Positions 42,817 to 52,727 of a DNA stretch of 64,000 nucleotides are shown here, piece by piece. The stretch's first letter is position 1; the number at the start of each line of letters is the position of its first letter. The position numbers and the translations under genes are program-made. The notes below the pieces were generated by a model. That model was given only the letters and a program-made list of their open reading frames with translations. It did not search any database and had not been told where the DNA came from. This DNA is from Burkholderia metallica (GTDB taxonomy: Bacteria; Pseudomonadota; Gammaproteobacteria; Burkholderiales; Burkholderiaceae): contig NZ_CADFDB010000009.1 of NCBI RefSeq assembly GCF_902832845.1, positions 248,001-312,000 on the forward strand, read 5' to 3'.

Positions 42817-43887
42817 TCAGAACCGATGCACGACGCCGAGCTGCACGCCGCGCGCATTCGCGCCCGGATACGCGAGCGGCAGGCCCGGGTTCGCCGCACC
42901 GGCGAGCGTATAGCCGGCCTGGTTGCGGTTGCGCAGGTACGACAGCGCGCCGTAGAAACTCGTGCGCTTCGACAGGTCGTATTCGTACATCAGCCCGAGC
43001 TGGTCCGCATGGTTGCCCTGCGACGACTGGTCGTGCAGGTACGCGTAGCCGAGCGCCACGTAGTTCGCCGGATTGAACTGGTATTTGACCGACAGCCCGT
43101 ACACGCGCGAATCGATGCCGAGATCGGCCCACTTCACCGCGGAGAAGCCGCCGTACACGCTCGCCTTGCCGATCGCGTACGACGCGCCGGCCATGATCGT
43201 GCGATCGGTCGTGGTCGCCGTCGCGTTCTTCAGCCACTGGCCCGCGACGAACGCACCGAACGGCCCGTGTTCGTAGGTCAGATCGAACTGCTGGCTGGAG
43301 CCTGCCGAGCGCGCGCCGCCCGCATCGCCGAACCCGAAGTACAGCCCGCCCTGGAAGCCCGCGATCTCGGGGCTCTGGTACGACAGCGTATTGCTGGTGC
43401 GAAACGCGAACACGGTCAGGTTGTCCATGCCGGACGCCTGCGTGACGCCGCCGAACGCATCCTGTCCGCCCTGATCGTTGAACAGCGGCGAATTCTGGCG
43501 GCCCGCACGCAGCTTGCCCCACTGCCCCGCGACGCCGACCCACGCCTGCCGGTTGAACAGCGTGCCGGAACTTGCCAGCGAGCCGTCGTTCGGGTTGAAG
43601 CCGTTCTCCAGCGCGAACTCGATCTTCTGTCCGCCGCCGATATCCTCGCCGCCCTTCAGCCCGAACCGGCTGCCCCACTGGCCGCCCGAATTGATCGCGG
43701 CCGTATAGCCGTTGCCCGTATTCACGACCTGCGCGAATTCGTCGATCACGCCGTACAGCGTGACGCCGTCCTGCGCGAACGCTGCGCCCGAACCGGCGAC
43801 GCACACTGCCGCCACCGTCACCCGAAAGCCGGCGTGCGCGATCCGCGCCCGGCGATCGCTGCCGCGGGCCGTCATATATTTAGTCAT
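42817..43887 (-). CDS. Gram-negative porin
   Basis: A 356-aa outer-membrane beta-barrel of the trimeric OmpC/Omp32-like porin family common in Burkholderia. After the signal peptide (VTVAAVCVAGSGAAFAQ) comes the characteristic first strand DGVTLYGVIDEFAQVV, then SRFGLKGGEDIGGGQKIEFALENGF, the constriction-loop region, and a last strand ending in the aromatic RF that marks outer-membrane sorting. It starts at MTKYMTARGS. A short AT-rich segment (43865..43900) precedes it, and the NCS1 permease gene ends 162 bp upstream. Confidence 0.93.
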   Translation of the reverse strand: MTKYMTARGSDRRARIAHAGFRVTVAAVCVAGSGAAFAQDGVTLYGVIDEFAQVVNTGNGYTAAINSGGQWGSRFGLKGGEDIGGGQKIEFALENGFNPNDGSLASSGTLFNRQAWVGVAGQWGKLRAGRQNSPLFNDQGGQDAFGGVTQASGMDNLTVFAFRTSNTLSYQSPEIAGFQGGLYFGFGDAGGARSAGSSQQFDLTYEHGPFGAFVAGQWLKNATATTTDRTIMAGASYAIGKASVYGGFSAVKWADLGIDSRVYGLSVKYQFNPANYVALGYAYLHDQSSQGNHADQLGLMYEYDLSKRTSFYGALSYLRNRNQAGYTLAGAANPGLPLAYPGANARGVQLGVVHRF

Positions 43888-44048
43888 ACTATTCAATTGA
43901 TCAGGAATGAAACGACGCCGTGCGTGGCAGTCATGCCGCACCGGCATCGCTGGAAAGTAAATCTGAGAGCGCGCCCGACGCAGGCCGCGCCCGGCTCGAC
44001 GCGACACTCGGGCCGGCAGCCGGCCGGCCCGATGCGCGCGACGATTCG

Positions 44049-45479
44049 TCAGTGGTGAACTTCGCCGTGTTCGAGCGGCAGGATCAGGCGTTCGGGGATG
44101 CTGCGGCGCGACGCGCGCGCGCCGATGTAATACAGCACGGCCGGCACGACCAGGCCGAGAATCCACGAGATGTCGGTGCCGCCGAGCGCGTCGACGAGCG
44201 GCCCCGTGTAGATATGCGTCGACATGAACGGCAGCTGCACGAGAATGCCGACCACGTAGATCGCGATCGCCATCACGTTCCAGCGGCCGTAGCGGCCGTC
44301 CGGATCGGACAGCGCCGGCACGTCGTAGCGCGAGCGCGTGAAGCAGTAGTAGTCGACCAGGTTGATCGCGCTCCACGGCGTGAAGAACGCGAGCAGGAAC
44401 AGGATGAACGCGGTGAATTCCTTCAGGAACGAGTGGCGGCCTGCGAGCGCGATGAGCGTCGACACGCAGATCATCCCGAAGATGTACACGAGACGGCTCT
44501 TCGACGACACGGCCCCCTTGCCGCGAAAGCCGCTGACGATCGTCGCCATCGACATGAAGCTGCCGTACGCATTGAGCGCGGTGACCGTCACCTTGCCGAA
44601 CGCGATGCTGAAGTACAGCAACGCGGCCACGGCGCCCGTCGAGCCGAGGCCGACGATATAGGCCACCTCATGGTGCGCGAACTGGCTGCCGGCCAGCGCG
44701 GCCGCGAACACGCCGAACACCATCGCCGCCTGCGCACCGATCACCGAGCCCAGGCCGACCGCGACGAAGGTCGCGACCGACGACGTCGAACGCGGCAGGT
44801 AGCGCGAATAGTCGGCGACGTACGGGCCAAATGCTATCTGCCACGACGCGGACAGCGACATCGCGAGCAGGAAGCTCGCGACCGAGAAATGCCGGTTCGC
44901 CAGCAACGCGCCGATGTCGTGGTTCGCGAAGAGCTGCGTGAACATGTAGACGAACGCGGCGATGCCGATCACGCTCGCGATCCGGCCGACGGCATGGATC
45001 GCGCGATAGCCGAACACGGTCAGCACGACGATCACGGCCGCGAACAGCAGGATGCCGGCCGCGTCGTCGACGTGCAGCAACTGCGCGACGGCCTGGCCCG
45101 CCAGCACCGAGCCGCTTGCGGAAAAACCGATGTACATCAGGCACACGAGCACGATCGGAATCATCGCGCCGTAGACGCCGAACTGCACGCGGCTCGAGAT
45201 CATCTGCGGCAGCCCGAGCTGCGGCCCCTGCGCGCCATGCAGCGCCATCACCGCGCCGCCGATGAACTGGCCGAGCAGCAGCGCGACCAGCGACCAGAAC
45301 ACGTCGCCGCCGAGCACGACGGCCAGCGCGCCCGTGACGATGGCCGTGATCTGCATGTTGGCCGACAGCCATAGCGTGAACTGGCTCAGCAAGCCGCCGT
45401 GGCGCTCGGCGTCGGGAATGAAGTCGATCGAACGGACTTCGATCAGGCCGCCGGCTTTTCCACTGGGATTCGTTGACAC
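44049..45479 (-). CDS. NCS1-family nucleobase/purine-cytosine permease
   Basis: A 476-aa inner-membrane symporter with 12 hydrophobic segments. It has GGLIEVRSIDFIPDAERHGGLLSQFTLWLSANMQ at the N-terminus, PQMISSRVQFGVYGAMIPIV, and FGPYVADYSRYLPR, all typical of the cytosine/purine/allantoin permease family. The substrate could be cytosine, another nucleobase, hydantoin or allantoin. I place the start at a GTG because GGAG is 8 nt upstream and an ATG further upstream adds a stretch foreign to the family. The neighbouring hydrolase locus (allantoate/carbamoyl type) is not in the same operon. Confidence 0.87.
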   Translation of the reverse strand: MSTNPSGKAGGLIEVRSIDFIPDAERHGGLLSQFTLWLSANMQITAIVTGALAVVLGGDVFWSLVALLLGQFIGGAVMALHGAQGPQLGLPQMISSRVQFGVYGAMIPIVLVCLMYIGFSASGSVLAGQAVAQLLHVDDAAGILLFAAVIVVLTVFGYRAIHAVGRIASVIGIAAFVYMFTQLFANHDIGALLANRHFSVASFLLAMSLSASWQIAFGPYVADYSRYLPRSTSSVATFVAVGLGSVIGAQAAMVFGVFAAALAGSQFAHHEVAYIVGLGSTGAVAALLYFSIAFGKVTVTALNAYGSFMSMATIVSGFRGKGAVSSKSRLVYIFGMICVSTLIALAGRHSFLKEFTAFILFLLAFFTPWSAINLVDYYCFTRSRYDVPALSDPDGRYGRWNVMAIAIYVVGILVQLPFMSTHIYTGPLVDALGGTDISWILGLVVPAVLYYIGARASRRSIPERLILPLEHGEVHH

Positions 45480-45782
45480 GGGAAAATCTCCAAGATACTC
45501 AGGACCACACATGGTTTGAACGAAACGGGAAGCTGCTAGCCGCGCTTTTCGGCTCTGCGGTGCGGGGCGCCGTGGATCGCCGGCATGCGCCACGCACGCA
45601 CGGTCTGCGCACTGGCGCGCACGCGGCACGACGTGCGCCGACATAGCCAGCGGATGATCTTGTATATACAACTTGCGAGGTATCGGTGATTACCCGGAAT
45701 CGGTCAATTTTGGAAATTGTCCGAATAATCGTGACGCGCCCTCCCGGCTTGATCGCAAGTCAGCCGTCGGAAAAATGAAAGG
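45480..45782. promoter_or_regulatory. Two perfect palindromes upstream of the NCS1 gene
   Basis: In this 303-bp gap TTGTATATACAA (45660..45671) is a perfect 12-bp palindrome of the kind recognised by GntR-family regulators. CAATTT (45705..45710), three bases, AAATTG (45714..45719) is a second perfect inverted repeat. They lie 35 bp apart in an AT-rich patch. They may control the NCS1 gene (minus strand). Confidence 0.5.
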
Positions 45783-46460
45783 TCACGCGCCGGCGGGCGG
45801 TGCCTGATCGGGAGCGGCGGTCATGTCGTCGGCAGGGAGCAGGTTCAGCATGCGCCGCGCGGCCTCGATGTCGCGCACGTGCAGCCATTCGTCGTAATCG
45901 TCGCGGCGCAGGATCACGACGCCCCGCGTCTCTTCGCCGGGCCGATGCATCCGCGCGAACAGCGGATGCGCATCGGCGTTGACGGTGAGCATCGCCATGC
46001 CCACGCGTTCGCGGCCGTCGTCGTCTTCATGGCGCCGCCAGATGCCGGCGACGCAGTATGGCTGCCAGCCGTCGACGCCGATCCGGTGCCACACGTTGCG
46101 ACCGGTTTCGTAGCAGGGCTCGAAGATCCAGCGCGCCGGAATCAGGCAGCGCTGGCCGTTGCGCCATGCGTTGCCGTAGAGCCGCGACGCGCCGACCGTT
46201 TCCGCCCGCGCGTTCACCGTATCGAGCTTCCTTTTCTTGCGGCCGTGCTCGTCGATCCGCTCGGGCTGCATGAATTTCGGCCAGAAGCCGAACACGGCCG
46301 CCGCGACCTCGAGGCCGTCGCCGTCGGCGCGCGCAATCGGCGCCGCGTAGTCGGGGTACACGTCGGGCGCCCACGGGTCGCGGCGGTACAGATCGCCTAT
46401 GCCGAGCTTCAGTTCGCTGATGCCCGGATCTTCGTCAGGGGCGCGGTAGTGGGTGCACAC
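45783..46460 (-). CDS. SRAP-domain protein (YedK/HMCES type)
   Basis: A 225-aa SOS-response-associated peptidase-type protein. The family covalently captures abasic sites in single-stranded DNA through an N-terminal Cys. It has MCTHY (Cys2), the NARAETV motif, CLIPARWIFEPCYE (equivalent of the catalytic FYEW) and the His-containing MHRPGEETRGVVIL, where shorter family members have HxRMP. The His region carries an insert of a few residues. It is a single gene. Confidence 0.86.
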   Translation of the reverse strand: MCTHYRAPDEDPGISELKLGIGDLYRRDPWAPDVYPDYAAPIARADGDGLEVAAAVFGFWPKFMQPERIDEHGRKKRKLDTVNARAETVGASRLYGNAWRNGQRCLIPARWIFEPCYETGRNVWHRIGVDGWQPYCVAGIWRRHEDDDGRERVGMAMLTVNADAHPLFARMHRPGEETRGVVILRRDDYDEWLHVRDIEAARRMLNLLPADDMTAAPDQAPPAGA

Positions 46461-46583
46461 GGCTCGTCGGTCGATGGAGGGAATGCTTCCATCGTAGGTC
46501 AGCGCACGTGCCGCGACCGCACGATCATTTTGTATGGCGAAACAATCTTGCGAATCGACGACGCGCCCGCGCCGTGCATGCCG

Positions 46584-47048
46584 TCACGCGGGCGGCCCGA
46601 TCCGCAGCGTCAGGATTTCGTCGCCCGCGTCGTCGAGCGTCCCGGTGGGCGTCCAGCCAAGATGGCGGTAGAAACCGTACGAGCGCGACGCGGGATCGGT
46701 CGAACAGCCGAGAAACAGTGACGTGAAGCCGTTCGCCGCGAAATCATCGATCACGCGCCGCAGCAGCCGCTTGCCGATCCCCGCCCCCTCGTATGCCGGC
46801 AGGATCGCGAGCACGACGATCTCGCCCGAAACGGTATCGCCGAAGCAGTAGCCGACCATGCGCCCGTTAGCGCAGCAGACATGGCCCGAGAACCGGCCGT
46901 CGCGAATCCCGTCGCCCCAGCTTTCGGCGGTGATGCCGAGCGCGCGCAACTGCGCTTCGGTGAACGCGTTCTCGCGCGTGAGCGCGCGCAGCGCGATGCA
47001 CGCGGGCGCATCGTCGGGCGCGGCCTTGCGCCAGGTGAGTTCAGTCAT
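46584..47048 (-). CDS. GNAT-family N-acetyltransferase
   Basis: A 154-aa GCN5-related acetyltransferase. The acetyl-CoA pyrophosphate-binding loop is in LAILPAYEGAGIGKRLLRRVID (motif A, about residues 80-100), and the N-terminal part WRKAAPDDAPACIALRALTREN plus the C-terminal GFYRHLGWTPTGTLD are usual. The acceptor is unknown. The ATG overlaps the agmatinase stop by 8 bp, so the two are translationally coupled and may work on related amines. Confidence 0.85.
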   Translation of the reverse strand: MTELTWRKAAPDDAPACIALRALTRENAFTEAQLRALGITAESWGDGIRDGRFSGHVCCANGRMVGYCFGDTVSGEIVVLAILPAYEGAGIGKRLLRRVIDDFAANGFTSLFLGCSTDPASRSYGFYRHLGWTPTGTLDDAGDEILTLRIGPPA

Positions 47049-48009
47049 CGTTCGCTTGTTCCGTAGCCCGCCGCCTGCGCGACGCATACAGGCAGATCAG
47101 CTCCAGCGCGATCGTCGCGCCGGCGAGCGACGTGATTTCCGCGTGATCGTACGGCGGCGACACTTCGACCACGTCCATGCCGACGAGATTGATGCCTTCC
47201 AGATGGCGCAGGATCTCGAACGCCTGATGGCTCGACAGGCCGCCCGAAACCGGCGTGCCCGTGCCCGGCGCGAACGCCGGATCGAGGCAGTCGATGTCGA
47301 ACGTCAGATACACCGGATGATCGCCGACGCGCTCGCGAATGCGCGCGGCGACCGCGGCCGGCGTCGACGCATGCACGCGGCGCGCATCCTGGATGTCGAA
47401 GCCCATCGGCTCGTCGTTGGTCGTGCGGATGCCGATCTGCGCGGAACGTTCGGGCACGACCCACCCTTCGCGCGCCGCGTGATAGAACATCGTGCCGTGA
47501 TCGATGCGCTTCACGTCGCGATCGGGCCACGTGTCGGTATGCGCATCGAAATGCACGAGCGACAGCGGCCCGTGCACGTTCGCATGCGCCTTCAGCAGCG
47601 GATACGTGATGAAGTGATCGCCGCCGAGCGTGAGCATCGCGCAGCCGCGCGCGAGGATCGCGTCGGCATGCCGCTCGATCGCGCCCGGCACCGATTCCGG
47701 CTGGCCGAGATCGAATGCGCAATCGCCGTAGTCGACCGCGGCCAGCACGTCGAACGGATCGAACGGCCACGGCCACGGGCGCTCCCACGCAATCCCCGTC
47801 GACGCGATCCGCAACCCGCGCGGGCCGAAGCGGGTGCCGGGCCGGTGCGACGCGGCGGAATCGAACGGCACGCCGGTGATCGCGAGATCGACGCCGTCGA
47901 GATCGCGGCTGAAGCGGCGCCGCATGAAGCTCGTCGCACCCGCGAAGGTCGGTTCGGCCTGCGTGCCGTAGAGGCTGTCGCGCGTGAACGCGAAATCGTT
48001 CTGGCTCAT
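47041..48009 (-). CDS. speB: Agmatinase-family ureohydrolase
   Basis: A 322-aa manganese-dependent enzyme of the arginase/agmatinase fold. Metal ligands are in LTLGGDHFITYPLL, VHFDAHTDTW and TFDIDCLDPAFAPGTGTPVSGG. It most likely releases urea from agmatine to make putrescine, but guanidinobutyrase, guanidinopropionase or other guanidino hydrolases share these motifs. The start is MSQNDFAFTRDSL. It is divergent from a LysR gene and is followed with 8-bp overlap by a GNAT gene, an arrangement suited to a polyamine or guanidino-compound pathway. Confidence 0.85.
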   Translation of the reverse strand: MSQNDFAFTRDSLYGTQAEPTFAGATSFMRRRFSRDLDGVDLAITGVPFDSAASHRPGTRFGPRGLRIASTGIAWERPWPWPFDPFDVLAAVDYGDCAFDLGQPESVPGAIERHADAILARGCAMLTLGGDHFITYPLLKAHANVHGPLSLVHFDAHTDTWPDRDVKRIDHGTMFYHAAREGWVVPERSAQIGIRTTNDEPMGFDIQDARRVHASTPAAVAARIRERVGDHPVYLTFDIDCLDPAFAPGTGTPVSGGLSSHQAFEILRHLEGINLVGMDVVEVSPPYDHAEITSLAGATIALELICLYASRRRRATEQANDD

Positions 48010-48135
48010 CGTCGGATTCCTGTCTGAAGGGAACGGCCGCGCGGCTGGCGACCTCGTACCCGATTCTGCCGCTTCCGCATCCGACGAAAAATATGAACTA
48101 ACATAAGCCAACTTCACGAAACGCGATGTATTGCC

Positions 48136-49053
48136 ATGCTGACCCGCCTGAGAGACATGGATGTGCTGTTGCTGCGGCTCTTTCTGACGATCGTCGAAAG
48201 CGGCGGCTTCAGCGCCGCGCAGGGCACGCTCGGCATGGCGCCGTCGACGATCAGCACGCAGATGGCCAAGCTCGAGACGCGCCTCGGGTTCCGGCTGTGC
48301 GATCGCGGCAAGAGTGGCTTCCGGCTGACGCCGAAGGGTGAACGCGTGCTGCACTCGACGCGGCGGCTCCTGCACGCGATGGACGTGTTCACGCGCGATG
48401 CGCAGCACGTGTCGGGCACGTTGCTCGGCGAGCTGCGCATCGGGCTGTCCGAGCGGCTCGCACCGGACATCGTCGAATCGATCGCGGCGGCCGTCGGCGG
48501 CTTCCGCGAACGGGCGCCGGACGTGCTGATCGAGATGATCGCGGTGCCGCCCGACGAACTGGAGCGCCGGCTGCTCAAAGGCGAACTGCAGCTCGCGATC
48601 GGCTATTTCTCCGGCCACCAGGCCGGCCTGCACTACGCGCCGCTGTTCGTCGAAAACCAGTCGCTATATTGCGGCGCTCGCCATCCGTTGTTCGCGAAGA
48701 AAACCATGTCAGTCAACGACATCGCGCGCGCGAGCAACGTCGCGCGGCTCTACAAGACGCCCACGTCGGGCTCGGCGCTTCGCAACGCGCAGCCGACCGC
48801 GTTCTCCGAAAACGTCGACGCCGACGTGATCTTCATCCTGTCCGGCGCGCATGTCGGCTTCCTGCCCGACCACGTCGCGGCGCCATGGGTCGCCGCCGGC
48901 AAGATGCGCCGGCTGCTCGCGAGCAAGCTGAGCCATACGGTTGAATTCCAGCTCGCGACCCCGCGTAACTGCGACGGCAGCGAAGCGCTGGACGCGTTCA
49001 CGGCGGCGCTCGCCGAACGGTTCGGCGGCCTCGACGGCTTCGCCGATCGGTAG
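48136..49053 (+). CDS. LysR-family regulator next to the agmatinase gene
   Basis: A 305-aa LysR protein with HTH at residues about 7-70 (MDVLLLRLFLTIVESGGFSAAQGTLGMAPSTISTQMAKLETRLGF) and an effector domain after it. It is divergent from the agmatinase-GNAT pair with a 126-bp gap, in which no clear palindrome is seen, and is probably their regulator. It starts at MLTRLRDMDVLLL; the inner Met (MDVLLL) 7 residues later is a possible alternative. Confidence 0.86.
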   Translation: MLTRLRDMDVLLLRLFLTIVESGGFSAAQGTLGMAPSTISTQMAKLETRLGFRLCDRGKSGFRLTPKGERVLHSTRRLLHAMDVFTRDAQHVSGTLLGELRIGLSERLAPDIVESIAAAVGGFRERAPDVLIEMIAVPPDELERRLLKGELQLAIGYFSGHQAGLHYAPLFVENQSLYCGARHPLFAKKTMSVNDIARASNVARLYKTPTSGSALRNAQPTAFSENVDADVIFILSGAHVGFLPDHVAAPWVAAGKMRRLLASKLSHTVEFQLATPRNCDGSEALDAFTAALAERFGGLDGFADR

Positions 49054-49077
49054 CCGGCGCGAGCCGTCCGCTTCGCG

Positions 49078-49707
49078 TCAGACGAGCCGCTCCGACGCAA
49101 TGACCTGCACGCCCGGCCGCGCGTCGATCGCCGCGTCGAGCATCGCGCGGGCGATCCGCGACGCGGGATTCACGCGCCACTTCGCCGGCAACACGAGGCG
49201 CGCGACGTTCAGCGCGAACACCAGCAGCCGCTCGCCGAACCGGAATTCGTCGCGGCTGCCGCCGATCAGGCCGGGCCGTACATAGGTGAGCGACGCGAAC
49301 CCGACGCCGGCGAGCGCCTGCTCGACTTCGCCCTTCACGCGGTTGTAGAAGATGCGCGACGCCGGGTTCGCGCCGAGTGCGGAATTCAGCACGTAAGCCG
49401 GTGTGCCGTGGCGGTGCGCGAGCCGCGCGACCGCGAGCGGATAGTCGTGGTCGACGCGCCGGAACGCCGCCTGCGAACCGGCGGTTCGCATCGTGGTGCC
49501 GAGCGTGCAGATCACCGCATCGGCATGCCACCAGTCGGCGGCGTCGGGCAGACGATCGAAATCGACCTCGATTGCGCGCATCTTCGGGTGCGGCGACAAC
49601 GGCCGGCGCGCGAGGACGATCACCTGATCGACGCGCGCATCGGCGAGCGCGACTTCGAGGACGTATCGCCCGACGAGTCCGGTCGCGCCGACGAGCAGCA
49701 GTTTCAT
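49078..49707 (-). CDS. NAD(P)-binding atypical short-chain dehydrogenase
   Basis: A 209-aa protein with the Rossmann motif LVGATGLVGRYVLEVAL (residues about 5-21), a RRP/PKMRAIEVDFDRL stretch and the VLNSALGANPASRIFYNRVKGEVEQAL segment typical of the NAD(P)H-binding HTATIP2/YbjT-like group. No catalytic assignment is possible. The SxxYxxxK triad is in modified form (Ser, Tyr of FYNRVK, Lys). It is a single gene, converging with the LysR gene. The 290 bp on its other side (49708..49997) contains no gene or clear element. Confidence 0.83.
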   Translation of the reverse strand: MKLLLVGATGLVGRYVLEVALADARVDQVIVLARRPLSPHPKMRAIEVDFDRLPDAADWWHADAVICTLGTTMRTAGSQAAFRRVDHDYPLAVARLAHRHGTPAYVLNSALGANPASRIFYNRVKGEVEQALAGVGFASLTYVRPGLIGGSRDEFRFGERLLVFALNVARLVLPAKWRVNPASRIARAMLDAAIDARPGVQVIASERLV

Positions 49708-49997
49708 GTCCGGTTCTTCCGTGTGGAGCCTGCGTTGGCGGGCCCGAAGCGGCCCGGTTTCCGGCTATCGACATGATCGTCGGCGGACGCGGCGCCGACA
49801 ACCCTCCTCTCGTCTCGAAAAATTACGAGCCTGTCAGGTGCCGGCCCGGGCAATCGAATGCGGCCCGGCTGGCGCGGCTCCTCCACCCGTTCCCGACCCC
49901 GCGCGCGGAGACGGGCGACCGGATCAGACCGGTTGCGGGATCGGCGCGCCGCCGTGGCGTGCGCAACGCACCGACGACGCCCTGTCAGGCCCGCCCG

Positions 49998-51389
49998 TCA
50001 CACATGCAGCGCGTGTCCGAGCGCGCGCAACGCCGCTTCCTGAAGCGCTTCGCCGAGCGTCGGATGCGCATGGATCGTGCCGCCGATGTCTTCCAGACGC
50101 GCGCCCATCTCCAGCGACTGCGAGAACGCCGCGGCCAGTTCCGACACGCCGCGCCCGACCGCCTGCCAGCCGACGATCAGGTGATTGTCGCGCCGCGCGA
50201 CGACGCGCACGAAGCCGTCGGTCGCCTGCAGCGTCATCGCGCGCCCGTTCGCCGCGAACGGGAACGACGCGCTCAGACAATCGACGCCGGCCGCGTGTGC
50301 ATCGTCCGGCGACCAGCCGGCCGTCACGATCTCGGGATCGGTGAAGCACACGGCCGGAATCGACGCGGGCGTGAACGTGCGGCGCTTGCCGGCGATCAGC
50401 TCGGCCACCATCTCGCCTTGCGCCATCGCGCGATGCGCGAGCATCGGTTCGCCGGCGACGTCGCCGATCGCCCAGACGTTGCGCATCGAGGTCCGGCACG
50501 CGTCGTCGATCCGCAGCGCGCGGCCGTTGCGATCGAGCATCAGCGTCTCGAGCCCGAACCCGTCGACGCGCGGCCTGCGGCCGACGGCAACCAGCACGCG
50601 ATCGGCCGGCAGCGTCTGCTCGGCGCCATCGGCGGCCTGCACGCGCACCGCGCCGTGCTCGTCCAGCCCGAGCACCGTGTGGCCGAGCCACGACCGCACG
50701 CCGAGGCGCGCGAGAGAATCGGCGACCGGTCGCACGAGTTCGGCATCGTACGCAGGCAACACGCGCTCCGCCGCTTCCACGACGCTCACGTCGACGCCGA
50801 GCTTGCGATAGACGATCCCGAGTTCGAGCCCGATGTACCCGGCCCCGACGACGACGAGCCGCTTCGGCAGCGTCGCGGGCGACAGCGCCTCGGTGGACGA
50901 CACGACGTGCCCGCCGAACGGCATCGACGGCAGCGCGACCGGTTCGGAACCGGTCGCGAGCAACAGGTGCTCGCAGCCGATTCGCGTCGTGTGGCCGCCG
51001 GCCACGACGTCGACGGTCTTGCCGTCGACCACGTTCGCGTCGCCGTGCAGCACGCGCACGCCGTTCTTCTTGAGCAGCGCGCCGACGCCGCGCGTCAGCC
51101 GGTCGACGATACCGTCCTTCCACGCGACGCTTTTCGCGATGTCGATCTCCGGCGTGCGCACGCGAATCCCGAGCGCGCCGTCGCCCGCGTGGCCGCACGC
51201 CTGTTCGAATGCGTCGGCCACGTGGATCAGCGCCTTCGACGGAATGCAGCCGATGTTCAGGCACGTGCCGCCGAGCCGGTCGCGCTCGACGAGGACGGTC
51301 GGAATGCCGAGCTGGCCGGCGCGAATCGCGGCGACGTAGCCGCCCGGGCCGCCGCCGATCACGAGCAGCGTGGTGTGTTCGTTCTTCAT
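49998..51389 (-). CDS. lpdV: Dihydrolipoamide dehydrogenase, E3 of the branched-chain complex
   Basis: FAD-dependent enzyme that reoxidises the lipoyl groups of the branched-chain 2-oxoacid dehydrogenase with NAD+. The 463-aa protein has the FAD motif [20 protein letters not shown], the redox disulphide [15 protein letters not shown], the NAD-binding [13 protein letters not shown], the WAIGDVAG motif and the terminal catalytic His/Glu in [10 protein letters not shown]. It is encoded 5 bp after bkdB in the same operon, so it is the dedicated E3. Confidence 0.93.
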   Translation of the reverse strand: MKNEHTTLLVIGGGPGGYVAAIRAGQLGIPTVLVERDRLGGTCLNIGCIPSKALIHVADAFEQACGHAGDGALGIRVRTPEIDIAKSVAWKDGIVDRLTRGVGALLKKNGVRVLHGDANVVDGKTVDVVAGGHTTRIGCEHLLLATGSEPVALPSMPFGGHVVSSTEALSPATLPKRLVVVGAGYIGLELGIVYRKLGVDVSVVEAAERVLPAYDAELVRPVADSLARLGVRSWLGHTVLGLDEHGAVRVQAADGAEQTLPADRVLVAVGRRPRVDGFGLETLMLDRNGRALRIDDACRTSMRNVWAIGDVAGEPMLAHRAMAQGEMVAELIAGKRRTFTPASIPAVCFTDPEIVTAGWSPDDAHAAGVDCLSASFPFAANGRAMTLQATDGFVRVVARRDNHLIVGWQAVGRGVSELAAAFSQSLEMGARLEDIGGTIHAHPTLGEALQEAALRALGHALHV

Positions 51390-51394
51390 CGGGC

Positions 51395-52726
51395 TCACTC
51401 CACGAACAGCAGCGCCGGGCGCTCGAGCACCGCGCGCACGGCCTGGATGAATTCGGCCGCGTCCGCCCCGTCGACGACGCGATGGTCGAACGACGACGAC
51501 AGGTTCATCATCTTGCGCGCGACGACCGCGCCGTCGCGGATCATCGGCCGCTCGACGATCCGGTTCACGCCGACGATGGCGACCTCCGGATGATTGATGA
51601 CCGGCGTCGACACGATGCCGCCGAGCGCGCCGAGGCTCGAAATCGTGATCGTCGAGCCGCTCAGTTCGTCGCGCTGCGCGCGGTTCGTGCGCACCGCGTC
51701 GGCGAGCCGCGCGATCTCGGCGGAGATCGCCCACACGTCGCGCGCTTCGGCATGACGCAGCACGGGCACCGTGAGGCCGCCGTCCGTCTGCGTCGCGACG
51801 CCCATGTGCACCGCACCGTGGCGCGTGACGACACCCGCTTCGTCGTCGAAGCGCGCATTGATCTGCGGAAAGTCGCGCAGCGCGATCACCATCGCGCGGA
51901 TCAGCAGCGGCAGCGGCGTGAGCTTGCCGCGCGTGTCGCCGTAGCGGCGGTTCAGCTCCGTGCGCAGCGATTCGAGTTCGGTCACGTCGACTTCCTCGAC
52001 GTAGCTGAAGTGCGGAATGCGGCGCTTCGCTTCCTGCATCTTGCGCGCGATCGCGCGCCGCAGGCCGATCACCGGTACGTCGGTTTCATCGTGGCGTTCG
52101 TCGTAGCCGCGCGGTTGCGACCCGCGCGTCGCACCGCCGCCGGTGCGCGCATACGCATCGAGATCCGCATGCAGGATTCGCCCTGCGTCACCGGTGCCGC
52201 GCACATAGCGCAGTTCGATGCCCATGTCCCACGCGCGCTGACGCACGGCCGGCGACGCGAGCGGCCGTTCGCCCGGCGCCAGCGCCGCGCGCGGCGGCGC
52301 TGCGTGCTCCGTGTGCTCGTCGGCATGCTTCGCACGACGCGGCTGCGCCGGTGCGTGCTTCGCAGCCGGCCTGGCCGACGATTCCGCCGGCGCGTCGGCC
52401 ACCGCCTTCGACGGCGCTGCCGCGACCGGTGCGGTTTCTACCTTGGATTCCCGCACCGGTGCACCGGCCTTCAGGTTGCCGTCGCCTTCGACCTCGAGGC
52501 GAATCAGCTCGCTGCCGACCGCCATCATCTCGCCGATCCGGCCGCCGAGCTCGATGACCTTGCCCGTCACCGGCGACGGAATCTCGACCGCCGCCTTGTC
52601 CGTCATCACGTCGGCGAGCGGCTGGTCTTCGTTGATCGTCTGCCCGACTTCCACGTGCCAGGCCACCAGCTCGACCTCGGCAATCCCTTCGCCGATATCC
52701 GGCATCTTGATGACATGAATGCCCAT
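51395..52726 (-). CDS. bkdB: Branched-chain 2-oxoacid dehydrogenase E2 (lipoamide acyltransferase)
   Basis: Core acyltransferase of the complex that oxidises the 2-oxo acids of Val, Leu and Ile. It has one N-terminal lipoyl domain (lipoyl Lys44 in [13 protein letters not shown]), an Ala/Pro-rich hinge (about residues 90-140), a peripheral-subunit-binding domain ([28 protein letters not shown]) and the C-terminal catalytic domain ending in [17 protein letters not shown] with the active His. It is 443 aa long and starts 1 bp after bkdA2. Confidence 0.95.
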   Translation of the reverse strand: MGIHVIKMPDIGEGIAEVELVAWHVEVGQTINEDQPLADVMTDKAAVEIPSPVTGKVIELGGRIGEMMAVGSELIRLEVEGDGNLKAGAPVRESKVETAPVAAAPSKAVADAPAESSARPAAKHAPAQPRRAKHADEHTEHAAPPRAALAPGERPLASPAVRQRAWDMGIELRYVRGTGDAGRILHADLDAYARTGGGATRGSQPRGYDERHDETDVPVIGLRRAIARKMQEAKRRIPHFSYVEEVDVTELESLRTELNRRYGDTRGKLTPLPLLIRAMVIALRDFPQINARFDDEAGVVTRHGAVHMGVATQTDGGLTVPVLRHAEARDVWAISAEIARLADAVRTNRAQRDELSGSTITISSLGALGGIVSTPVINHPEVAIVGVNRIVERPMIRDGAVVARKMMNLSSSFDHRVVDGADAAEFIQAVRAVLERPALLFVE

Positions 52727-52727
52727 C

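Noticed and set aside
49708-49997. Possible small gene between the dehydrogenase-like gene and lpdV
   Set aside because: No frame has a start with ribosome binding site or protein-like composition; the gap seems empty.
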